A stretch of 64,000 nucleotides of DNA from TM7 phylum sp. oral taxon 348 (lineage in GTDB: Bacteria > Patescibacteriota > Saccharimonadia > Saccharimonadales > Saccharimonadaceae). Where the stretch lies: contig SDRW01000003.1 of the NCBI GenBank assembly GCA_007845485.1, positions 1 to 64,000 on the forward strand, given 5' to 3'. Positions 1 through 7,400 of this stretch are shown here, piece by piece. The notes under the pieces are model-generated. The model saw only the letters and a list, made by a program, of their open reading frames with translations, ran no database searches and was not told the origin of the DNA. The position numbers and the translations under genes were made by a program. Positions within the stretch are counted from its first letter, which is position 1. Every line of letters begins with the position of its first letter.

Positions 1-59
1 ATACTGTATCATAAGTATATATACATAAGCAAGTTTATATTTAGATTAAGGGGGATTGA

Positions 60-902
60 ATGCCGAAGATAGCGGCCAATAAATGTCACGAGTGTATATT
101 AAGATTCTTTCATAAAAACCACTTAATCATTGTGTTAGCAATTATATTTGTGGTTGGTTGTTCGGTGGTTTGGCTGTTACTGAAGAATCTGGATAGAAAA
201 AATTATAAAGAGGTCTTTGTATCTGTTTATGATGTTCAGAAAAATTATAAAAAGGCAAAAGATACAATCATAAATACTGGTAGCTTTCTTGAATATAGCT
301 TATTAGGAGTGCCATCTACAAAAGTAGATAAATCCGTAGAAGTCTTTAAATCTTACAATAAATCGGTTGAGAGGCTTGAAAAGTTAAATATATCGCACGA
401 TCAAGATATATCTAATCAATACAATATGTTCATAAATAAAAATGAACAGTTTAAAATTTACATAAACAACTTATCTAAATCAATTGATAGTATTAATAAT
501 ATTAGTAAGGAGTGTAAAAAATCTAATAGTGTACTTGATACAGAGATGAATCCAGATAAGATTGCACCTAGCTATGCCGATATGACGCCTTCCTGTATAG
601 GCGCATGGAATAATCTTCAGAATTCAAAAATCCAGTCTTTATCAAGGTTGGCGAATGATATCTCTAAATTGATGCTTAATAATCGCAAAAATTTAGATGA
701 GCTTCAAGATGTTTCTACAAAAGGAAGACAAGCCAAGATTTTATCTATAGTTGAAGAAATTCGTAAAAATAATCGTGAAATGGTTATTGTTGCAGGTAGA
801 TTTTCGGAAGATATAAAAGAAGAGTTACGCGCTATTGATCTAGAAGACGATCTGAAAAATCTAAATGATTTTACTGCTAAAAGAATATTAACAGGTGATT
901 AG
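60..902 (+). CDS. Membrane-anchored coiled-coil protein, unknown function
   Basis: I do not recognise a named family. The 280-residue product has a short basic N-terminus with two cysteines (C9, C12), one strong membrane segment at about residues 22-42, then a hydrophilic, lysine- and asparagine-rich region that looks helical or coiled-coil. It is probably anchored in the cytoplasmic membrane with a large extracytoplasmic domain containing two more cysteines (about residues 151 and 178) that could form a disulfide. An AGGGGG Shine-Dalgarno lies 7 nt before the ATG. It is followed by a separate promoter for RNase J, so it does not clearly belong to that operon. Confidence 0.7.
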   Translation: MPKIAANKCHECILRFFHKNHLIIVLAIIFVVGCSVVWLLLKNLDRKNYKEVFVSVYDVQKNYKKAKDTIINTGSFLEYSLLGVPSTKVDKSVEVFKSYNKSVERLEKLNISHDQDISNQYNMFINKNEQFKIYINNLSKSIDSINNISKECKKSNSVLDTEMNPDKIAPSYADMTPSCIGAWNNLQNSKIQSLSRLANDISKLMLNNRKNLDELQDVSTKGRQAKILSIVEEIRKNNREMVIVAGRFSEDIKEELRAIDLEDDLKNLNDFTAKRILTGD

Positions 903-925
903 ATAGTTATTTTATGTACGTTAGT

Positions 926-954
926 TTGACGACTAATCTGTATTTTGCTATAAT
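926..954 (+). promoter_or_regulatory. Promoter of RNase J gene
   Basis: TTGACG at 926-931 and TATAAT at 949-954 are 17 bp apart, with an extended -10 (TGcTATAAT). The leader to the start codon would be about 105 nt. Confidence 0.65.
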
Positions 955-1067
955 TGTAATTACTTTTAGTTCTACTGCGAGGGATTTTACTATAATTTCG
1001 ATACGTTGTAGATGATATCAATACTGAATAATTTATTTTATAAAAGAAGAAATAAAGGAGAAATGAG

Positions 1068-3188
1068 ATGGGTCAACGCAGACTCGCACAGGCTCAATCA
1101 GATGATTTGAGTAAGCGTCCCAATAGTGCACAACCTAGAAAAAGGTCAAATATTGCTGTATTAAATAAAACTAGTACCCGTAAGGGTGAGGTTTTTAGGG
1201 CTCAGCGACGTACATCAGAAAATGTTAACATGCGTGCTAGCCAGCATATGATTAATATTCCCGTTAATAAATCCATATATAATGGATATGGAGGAAAGCA
1301 ATTTAGCGTTGCTGAATGGAAAAAGCGTCCACGTAGCCAAGGTCCCAAACTAAAAGTGATGCCTATTGGTGGTCTAGGCGAGATGGGCATTGGCAAAAAT
1401 ATGATGGCCATAGAATATGACAATGAAATCTTGATTATTGATATGGGATTTCTTTTTCCTGGTAGCGATTATCCTGGTATTAACTATATTACACCTGATA
1501 TAACCTACCTACTTGAGCGGAAACATATGATCCGTGGAGTGGTGTTTACTCACGGACATCTTGACCATATCGGCGCTTTTCGACATCTCATACCACAGAT
1601 ACCAGCACCTGTTTATGCTAGTAAATTCACCATTGGAATGCTAAAACGCACAATGGAAGAGAGTGATAGTGGTTACAAACCTGATTATTATGAGCTTAAT
1701 CCTGAGGCTCATGAAAGGGCTCAAATTGGTGATAGTTTCAATATTGAATTAGTACGGGTTAATCACTCCATACCAGATAGCACTGCTGTTGTAATTCGCA
1801 CACCTGTTGGAGTTTTAGTTGATACTGGAGATTGGCGATTTGAGGAAAATCCAGTTGATGGGCGAAAATTTGATTTAGATAGAATGACTGAAATCGCTAC
1901 AAAGGAAGGTATCCTGCTTTTAATGAATGAAAGTACAAATTGTGAAAGCGAAGGTACTCATACGCACGGCGAGCCAGAAATTCAGCAAAGTATAAGTCAA
2001 GTTATGGATAAATATCAGAATAATCGACTAATTATTAGTGCGTTTAGCTCACAAATCCATCGTATTCAAGGCATAATGGAAGAAGCTAAAAAACATGGTC
2101 GTAAGATAGCCTTAGCTGGATATAGTATGCTACAAAATCTCGAAGTTGCTCTGCGCACGGGTACTATTAAAGTTCCTAAAGATACTATTGTTAAAATGGA
2201 AGATATAGTTAAATTGCCTGATGGTAAGGTAACTATTATTTGTACTGGTTCGCAAGGTGAGTTTAATGCAGTGCTTAATCGTATGGCTAGTGGCGCTCAT
2301 AGACATATAAAAATTAAAAATACTGACGCCGTGGTATTCAGTTCTAATCCTATACCTGGAAATGAAAAGTATGTAGTTCGAACAGTTGACGGTTTAATGC
2401 GTGAAGGCTCTGATGTTATCCAAAATGGTAAAACTCATCTTACTGGTATCGGACCACTTCACTTGTCTGGCCACGGTTACTATGATGATCACGTTAAGCT
2501 TATTAACGCGCTCAACCCAACTTTTTATATGCCAATTCATGGTGAGTTTCATATGTTGGTGCATAATGCTGAACTGGCTGAAAAAGAATGTGCAATTCCG
2601 CGTGAAAACATTTTTGTGTGTGATAGTGGTGATGTTCTTGAATTTACTCCAGATGGTAAGGGTTATAAAAACGGTAGAATACCAGTTGGTGGAGTTATGT
2701 ACGATGACTCAGGCGCGATTGTTAGCGAGGTTGTACTTAAAGATCGTATTCATATGAGCCAAGAAGGTATGTTTATTGTGGTTCTTACAATACAAAAAGG
2801 TACTGGTAGATTATTGACTAGCCCAGATATTATTAGCCGAGGATTCATATATTTACGCGATAGCGAGGAATTGATGAATCTAATTCGTCAATATTTGAAA
2901 CAAAAAATAGCGCGTAGTTTTGGTGGTAAAAAAGTTGATATGGACGTTCTAAAGAAAGAGCTTAAAGATGAAATTACACATCTTTTATACGATCAAACCC
3001 ATCGAACGCCAATTGTCATTCCCGTGATTAACGAAATAAATACAAGATTGCCTCAAGCTGGAAGTAATAAAGCTAATACTAAAACAGCAGAATTTAAACG
3101 TCCACCTGCTAAGAAATTTCCACCGAAGCAAATTCCAGATACAGAGGTTGTTGAGCCAAAAAATCGTGAGCGTTTGCGCGGATATTAG
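1068..3188 (+). CDS. rnj: Ribonuclease J
   Basis: This is a metallo-beta-lactamase/beta-CASP ribonuclease that degrades and processes RNA by 5'-3' exonuclease and endonuclease activity. The metal-binding motif H162-G-H164-L-D166-H167 is intact, followed by a VNHSIPDS motif with H233 and a DTGDW motif with D255. A C-terminal GHGYYDDH and PIHGEF region also matches the RNase J family. At 706 residues it is longer than the usual roughly 555: there is a basic, low-complexity N-terminal extension of about 95 residues before the VMPIGGLGEMG motif, and a basic C-terminal tail. These tails may bind RNA or partners (inference). The start is supported by an AAAGGAG Shine-Dalgarno. Confidence 0.95.
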   Translation: MGQRRLAQAQSDDLSKRPNSAQPRKRSNIAVLNKTSTRKGEVFRAQRRTSENVNMRASQHMINIPVNKSIYNGYGGKQFSVAEWKKRPRSQGPKLKVMPIGGLGEMGIGKNMMAIEYDNEILIIDMGFLFPGSDYPGINYITPDITYLLERKHMIRGVVFTHGHLDHIGAFRHLIPQIPAPVYASKFTIGMLKRTMEESDSGYKPDYYELNPEAHERAQIGDSFNIELVRVNHSIPDSTAVVIRTPVGVLVDTGDWRFEENPVDGRKFDLDRMTEIATKEGILLLMNESTNCESEGTHTHGEPEIQQSISQVMDKYQNNRLIISAFSSQIHRIQGIMEEAKKHGRKIALAGYSMLQNLEVALRTGTIKVPKDTIVKMEDIVKLPDGKVTIICTGSQGEFNAVLNRMASGAHRHIKIKNTDAVVFSSNPIPGNEKYVVRTVDGLMREGSDVIQNGKTHLTGIGPLHLSGHGYYDDHVKLINALNPTFYMPIHGEFHMLVHNAELAEKECAIPRENIFVCDSGDVLEFTPDGKGYKNGRIPVGGVMYDDSGAIVSEVVLKDRIHMSQEGMFIVVLTIQKGTGRLLTSPDIISRGFIYLRDSEELMNLIRQYLKQKIARSFGGKKVDMDVLKKELKDEITHLLYDQTHRTPIVIPVINEINTRLPQAGSNKANTKTAEFKRPPAKKFPPKQIPDTEVVEPKNRERLRGY

Positions 3189-3194
3189 ACTATA

Positions 3195-3214
3195 TTCTAG
3201 AAAATATTCTAGAA
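3195..3214. repeat. Tandem palindrome TTCTAGAA, 12-nt period
   Basis: Two copies of the perfect 8-bp palindrome TTCTAGAA lie at 3195-3202 and 3207-3214, one helical turn apart, between the RNase J stop and the ftsK promoter. It could be an operator, but no regulator is identified. Confidence 0.4.
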
Positions 3215-3251
3215 AAATGAATAGTGTAGACTGCAGATTATATTATTAAGG

Positions 3252-3260
3252 TGATATAAT
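3252..3260 (+). promoter_or_regulatory. Extended -10 promoter of ftsK
   Basis: TGaTATAAT ends 11 nt before the ftsK ATG, so the predicted transcript starts only about 4-5 nt upstream of the start codon. No Shine-Dalgarno is present, consistent with an almost leaderless mRNA. Confidence 0.55.
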
Positions 3261-3271
3261 TAATAACAGTT

Positions 3272-5548
3272 ATGCCAAGAAAGAAAAAAACAACACGAGG
3301 AAGAAAACCAGTTAAGCAAACGCCCGAACATGCTTTGCCTTCTGGGTTTTGGGCGCAAGTTGGCGCTGTAGTTTTAATTGCTATATCTATATTGTATGTT
3401 GTGGCCTGGTTTGGTGCCGGTGGACATATTTTGGAATGGGTGCAGAAAGGTAGTCTTGGGTTGATCGGTTATGCTGTTTATGTTGTACCATTTTTGTTTA
3501 CTTATATAGCAGTAGAGATATTTAGAGCTGAAAATAATCGTCTCTCATTTTTGATAAAGTTTGCATCTGGATTGATGTTAATTTGGTTTGCTGGGTTGTT
3601 TGGTTTAATGAAGGATCATTCTGGTAAGGCTACTGGTGGAGAATTAGGTAGAGTTATGAATGACTATATTATGTTACCACTGGTGGACTCAACTATTGCG
3701 GCATTTTTATATATATTATTGATATTAATTACTGCTTTATTTATAACAAAAGTATCACCAATTACTGTTATAAAGGCAGTTTGGGACTGGGCGCAATCTA
3801 ATTTACAGGAGGAAGAGAATAAGAATAACGATATTATTAAGAAGGCTAATGCTTCAGATGAGACCTCTATTAAGTTAAAGTTTGGTGGATCAAAGAAAGA
3901 TAGTAAAAATGCCAATACCTTAGGTGATGATTTTAAACTTAATGTAGCCGCTACTAACTCTGGTGATATAGATGATACGCCTAAAAAACCTCGTCGCTTG
4001 GCGAGTTTACGTGGTAGTTCTATTCCAGATAAGCAAGCCGAAGGAAAGCATGCTTTGGTGGCGGTGAGTGATCCGAATTGGCAACCGCCAAGCCTTGATA
4101 TTTTGGAAAAGCGTGAAAATCCGCCCGATCCAGGTGACGCTCAAGTGAATGCGCAAATTATTAAAGATACTCTGCACGAGTTTAATATAGATGTAGAAAT
4201 GGAAGGTGCTAATGTTGGTCCAAAGGTTACTCAATACACTTTAAGACCACCTAGTGGCGTTAAACTGGCGAAAATCGCTAATTTAGATGACAATATTGCC
4301 TATAATTTAGCAGCGTCAAGTTTGCGTATTGAAGCACCTATACCAGGAAAAAAAGCCGTAGGTATTGAGGTGCCGAATATTAAAGCTGCGGACGTTCGTT
4401 TATATGGAATTCTAAAATCTAAGACCTGGAAAGCTAGTACGGAACCACTAACATTTGCAATAGGTAAGGATATATCTGGCAATGCTGTTATTGGGGAGCT
4501 TAATAAAATGCCTCACCTTTTGATTGCTGGTCAAACAGGTTCTGGTAAATCAGTTATGATTAATACTCTTCTAACTAGCTTGCTATATCGCAATAGTCCA
4601 AGCGATATGAAACTGATTTTAGTTGATCCAAAACAGGTTGAAATGGCACCGTATGATAATATTCCTCATCTTTTAACGCCAGTTATTAATGACCCAGAAA
4701 AAACAATTAGCGCATTAAAATGGGCCGTTAATGAGATGGAACGTCGATATAAATTGCTAGCTGAAGAGAAAATTAGAGATATAAAGAGTTATAATCAGCG
4801 TTTGCGCCAGCGTGGTCGAAAAATTAGCGTAGAAGATGAAGATGGTAATATTCAGCAACATGAAGAGGGTGCAATGCCTTATATTGTGATTGTTATTGAT
4901 GAGTTAGCTGATCTAATGATGATTGCAGCTCGTGATGTTGAGGCACTGATTGTACGCTTGGCACAAAAAGCTCGAGCAGTTGGAATCCATTTGGTATTAG
5001 CAACTCAGCGCCCAAGTGTGGATGTTATTACTGGTTTGATTAAGGCTAATGTTCCTGCCAGAATTGCGTTTACGGTAGCGGGTCAAGTTGATAGTCGTAC
5101 GATTTTGGATCAAAATGGTGCTGAGAAGCTGCTGGGATATGGTGACATGTTAATGAAAACCGCCCAAATGAGTAAACCTAAGCGTATACAAGGCGCCTGG
5201 GTTACAGATGATGAAGTTAATAAAATTAATGATCATTTACGGCTTCAGTCTGCTCCGAATTATAATGAGGAGGTTGTAGCTCAGCATGTACAACTTAATG
5301 GTCGCGGCTCTTCGGTGTTAGATTTTGGAGGTGATAGTGATACGGATGATAAGTACAACGAGGCCCTAACTGAGGTTGTAAAGAGTCAAAAGGCGAGCGC
5401 AACATTCTTACAGCGTCGCTTAAAAGTTGGTTATGCTAGAGCGGCTCGTTTGATTGAGGAACTTGAGGAACGCGGTGTAATTGGTCCTGCTGATGGAGCG
5501 AAACCTCGTCAGGTCCTTGTTTCAAGTTTGGAAGATATTGATAGTTAA
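3272..5548 (+). CDS. ftsK: DNA translocase FtsK/SpoIIIE
   Basis: This septal DNA pump moves chromosomes apart during division. The 758-residue protein begins with a basic tail, then about four membrane segments (residues 25-165), a short acidic/charged linker (about 170-275) and the alpha-beta-gamma motor. The Walker A motif GQTGSGKS is at residues 420-427, and Walker B is in the VIVIDELADLMM segment. The C-terminal winged-helix gamma domain (QRRLKVGYARAARLIEELE) recognises polar DNA sequences in the family. The linker is short compared with E. coli FtsK and closer to SpoIIIE. It is transcribed from its own near-leaderless promoter, downstream of RNase J. Confidence 0.96.
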   Translation: MPRKKKTTRGRKPVKQTPEHALPSGFWAQVGAVVLIAISILYVVAWFGAGGHILEWVQKGSLGLIGYAVYVVPFLFTYIAVEIFRAENNRLSFLIKFASGLMLIWFAGLFGLMKDHSGKATGGELGRVMNDYIMLPLVDSTIAAFLYILLILITALFITKVSPITVIKAVWDWAQSNLQEEENKNNDIIKKANASDETSIKLKFGGSKKDSKNANTLGDDFKLNVAATNSGDIDDTPKKPRRLASLRGSSIPDKQAEGKHALVAVSDPNWQPPSLDILEKRENPPDPGDAQVNAQIIKDTLHEFNIDVEMEGANVGPKVTQYTLRPPSGVKLAKIANLDDNIAYNLAASSLRIEAPIPGKKAVGIEVPNIKAADVRLYGILKSKTWKASTEPLTFAIGKDISGNAVIGELNKMPHLLIAGQTGSGKSVMINTLLTSLLYRNSPSDMKLILVDPKQVEMAPYDNIPHLLTPVINDPEKTISALKWAVNEMERRYKLLAEEKIRDIKSYNQRLRQRGRKISVEDEDGNIQQHEEGAMPYIVIVIDELADLMMIAARDVEALIVRLAQKARAVGIHLVLATQRPSVDVITGLIKANVPARIAFTVAGQVDSRTILDQNGAEKLLGYGDMLMKTAQMSKPKRIQGAWVTDDEVNKINDHLRLQSAPNYNEEVVAQHVQLNGRGSSVLDFGGDSDTDDKYNEALTEVVKSQKASATFLQRRLKVGYARAARLIEELEERGVIGPADGAKPRQVLVSSLEDIDS

Positions 5549-5632
5549 ATAAAAGTAAAAACCACACCTAATAAGTAGTAATTTAATAGTTGTTTTACTG
5601 ATCTTATTTATTTCAATTGACTATAAGCTAGA

Positions 5633-5661
5633 TGGACAAAGAGAATATTTTTTAGTATAAT
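5633..5661 (+). promoter_or_regulatory. Promoter of the rpsF-ssb-rpsR cluster
   Basis: TGGACA at 5633-5638 and TATAAT at 5656-5661 are separated by 17 bp. The predicted leader of about 65 nt includes the hairpin at 5681-5701. Confidence 0.65.
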
Positions 5662-5680
5662 AAGGCTGTTATTAACCTAG

Positions 5681-5701
5681 GCGTACACAGAAGATGTACG
5701 C
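5681..5701 (+). promoter_or_regulatory. Leader hairpin before rpsF
   Basis: GCGTACA and TGTACGC form a perfect 7-bp stem with a 7-nt loop in the 5' leader of the S6 gene. In several bacteria the S6:S18 complex binds a hairpin in this position to repress its own operon. I do not see the canonical CCG box with confidence, so autoregulation is an inference from position. Confidence 0.45.
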
Positions 5702-5732
5702 ATCCAATAAAAGGATTCCAGAGGAGGAAACT

Positions 5733-6071
5733 ATGCGAAAATATGAACTTACAGTTCTTATTCGCCCTGACCTTGAGTCTGATATTGAAGCGCCAATAAG
5801 TAAGGTGCGCGATATTGTGAAAAAGGCAGGCGGCGAAATTAAAAAAGAGGATAATTGGGGCAAGAAGAAGCTTGCATATAAAATTCGTAAAGAAGACTTT
5901 GCAATCTATGTCTATATGGATATTATATTGCCAGCCGACGCGCCACTAAAAATACGCAATACTCTAAATATCACAGAAGAAGTATTGCGCTATTTGCTTG
6001 TTTTGGCAGACGAAAAGACTCAAAAATTGGCAGATGAAGATAAAAAATCTGCTGAAGATATAGAAGAATAA
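5733..6071 (+). CDS. rpsF: 30S ribosomal protein S6
   Basis: The 112-residue product carries the S6 core (MRKYELTVLIRPDLES at the N-terminus and WGKKKLAYKIRKEDFAIYVYM in the middle) and an acidic tail. S6 pairs with S18 on the platform of the small subunit. An in-frame ATG exists 39 nt upstream at 5694, but the ATG at 5733 is preceded by a strong GAGGAGG Shine-Dalgarno and matches the family N-terminus, so I choose it; the upstream ATG also lies inside the leader hairpin. It is first in the rpsF-ssb-rpsR cluster. Confidence 0.95.
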   Translation: MRKYELTVLIRPDLESDIEAPISKVRDIVKKAGGEIKKEDNWGKKKLAYKIRKEDFAIYVYMDIILPADAPLKIRNTLNITEEVLRYLLVLADEKTQKLADEDKKSAEDIEE

Positions 6072-6080
6072 ATTATTTAA

Positions 6081-6107
6081 AGGGGGAGCGTCAAACTAAA
6101 TTTGGCG
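6081..6107 (+). promoter_or_regulatory. Shine-Dalgarno plus spacer hairpin of ssb
   Basis: A strong AGGGGGAG at 6081-6088 is 27 nt from the ssb ATG, too far for normal initiation. Between them CGTCAAA (6089-6095) and TTTGGCG (6101-6107) form a 7-bp hairpin with one G-U pair. If folded, it would bring the effective spacing to 8 nt. Confidence 0.5.
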
Positions 6108-6115
6108 GTAAAAAT

Positions 6116-6544
6116 ATGGCACGAGGAATTAACCAAGTAATTTTAATGGGACGTTTAACTCGCGATCCAGAAATGCGTACTACAGCTAGTGGTAAAAATG
6201 TTTGTAGCTTTGGTTTGGCGGTGGATCGCCAAGGTCAGGAAGGTCAGGCTGATTTTTTTGATGTAATTGCCTGGGAAAAGACAGGAGAATTAGTTAATCA
6301 GTATCTATCAAAAGGTCGCAGATGTTTAATTCAAGGTAGACTTCGTCAGGATAGTTGGGAAGATAAAGATACTGGCAAGAAACGAAACCGTGTGGAGGTT
6401 GTTGCTTTTGATGTTACTTTCTTGGACGGTCCTAGCGACGGTAATTCTTCGAATCAATTAAATAATAACAGCTCTCAAGAAAAAACTTCCCCAGTTGATG
6501 ATATAACTGATGATCCGATAGATCTTTCGGAGATTCCATTTTAG
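6116..6544 (+). CDS. ssb: Single-stranded DNA-binding protein
   Basis: The 142-residue protein has a complete OB fold at residues 1-105 (INQVILMGRLTRDPEMR at the start; FDVIAWEKTGELVNQYLSKG and IQGRLRQDSWEDKDTGKKR inside). A flexible asparagine/serine-rich linker follows, and the conserved acidic tip ends in DLSEIPF, which in the family recruits replication and repair partners. It coats single-stranded DNA in replication, recombination and uptake. It lies between rpsF and rpsR, the usual bacterial order. The immediate start region lacks a good Shine-Dalgarno; a hairpin appears to bridge a distant one. Confidence 0.96.
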   Translation: MARGINQVILMGRLTRDPEMRTTASGKNVCSFGLAVDRQGQEGQADFFDVIAWEKTGELVNQYLSKGRRCLIQGRLRQDSWEDKDTGKKRNRVEVVAFDVTFLDGPSDGNSSNQLNNNSSQEKTSPVDDITDDPIDLSEIPF

Positions 6545-6562
6545 TTTTAAGAAAGGATTATT

Positions 6563-6763
6563 ATGGCAAAAAGATTTAAAAAAGATACTCCATCACATTT
6601 TGATTATAAAGATGCAAAGACTTTATTACGTTTTGTTGATGCCTATGGTAAGATTGAGCCAATTGGCCGCACTGGCTTAAGTGTAAAACAACAACGTCAA
6701 TTGGCGGTAGCAATTAAGAGAGCACGCCATTTAGCATTACTTCCATTTGTAAGTAATAACTAA
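6563..6763 (+). CDS. rpsR: 30S ribosomal protein S18
   Basis: A 66-residue S18, recognised from [49 protein letters not shown] (read as separate short motifs). It lacks the N-terminal zinc-binding cysteines seen in some families. It partners with S6, encoded two genes upstream. An AGAAAGGA Shine-Dalgarno precedes the ATG, and only 18 nt separate it from ssb, so it is co-transcribed. Confidence 0.95.
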   Translation: MAKRFKKDTPSHFDYKDAKTLLRFVDAYGKIEPIGRTGLSVKQQRQLAVAIKRARHLALLPFVSNN

Positions 6764-6781
6764 TTTATTACGGCTATGTTT

Positions 6782-6806
6782 CAGTGCATCACTATAAGGT
6801 GCACTG
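6782..6806 (+). promoter_or_regulatory. Hairpin between rpsR and efp
   Basis: CAGTGCA and TGCACTG form a perfect 7-bp stem with an 11-nt loop. No U-tract follows, so it is not a standard terminator. It could be an RNA-processing or stabilising element between the ribosomal genes and efp. Confidence 0.35.
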
Positions 6807-6839
6807 GCTTCATATCCGCACTAGAAAGGGAAATGTGAT

Positions 6840-7400
6840 ATGTATCAACCAACAGATTTAAAAAAAGGCACCGTCTGCCAGATTGATGGTAAACCATACC
6901 GCGTCATTGAGTATGGCCAAAAAGTCATGGGTCGTGGCGGATCTATTGTAAATGTTAAATTAAAAAATTTAATTGACGGAAGTGTTATTCCGAAGACCTT
7001 TAAGGGACAAGACAAGATCGAGCCAGCCGATGTAACAAGTAAAAAAGTACAGTACTTATATAATACTGGTGATGTCTTCAATTTTATGGATCCAGAGAAC
7101 TTTGAACAATTTGAGCTTTCTGCAGATACAGTAGATGAGGCTGCTGAATATCTTAAGGAAGGCGAAGAACTTAATTTACAGTTTTTTGATGGTAAGGTTA
7201 TTAATGTTGAATTGCCAAAAAATTTATATCTAGAAGTCACTTATACAGAAGATGTAGTTAAGGGTGATACAACTAGTAGCGTTTTAAAAGACGCCACACT
7301 TGAAACTGGTAAAGTTATAAAAGTCCCTGCTTTTATAAAAACTGGAGATATCGTGAGTGTAGATACGGCAACTGGCGACTACCGCGAACGCAAAAAATAG
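6840..7400 (+). CDS. efp: Translation elongation factor P
   Basis: EF-P relieves ribosome stalling at polyproline. The 186-residue length and the C-terminal signature (VSVDTATGDYRERKK) are typical. In the domain I loop the tip residue that is lysine in E. coli (K34) is arginine here: the motif reads V-M-G-R32-G-G-S. In other bacteria an arginine tip is rhamnosylated by EarP; no EarP is visible in this window, so the modification is unknown. The stop codon overlaps the next gene's GTG start by one base, indicating translational coupling. Confidence 0.95.
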   Translation: MYQPTDLKKGTVCQIDGKPYRVIEYGQKVMGRGGSIVNVKLKNLIDGSVIPKTFKGQDKIEPADVTSKKVQYLYNTGDVFNFMDPENFEQFELSADTVDEAAEYLKEGEELNLQFFDGKVINVELPKNLYLEVTYTEDVVKGDTTSSVLKDATLETGKVIKVPAFIKTGDIVSVDTATGDYRERKK

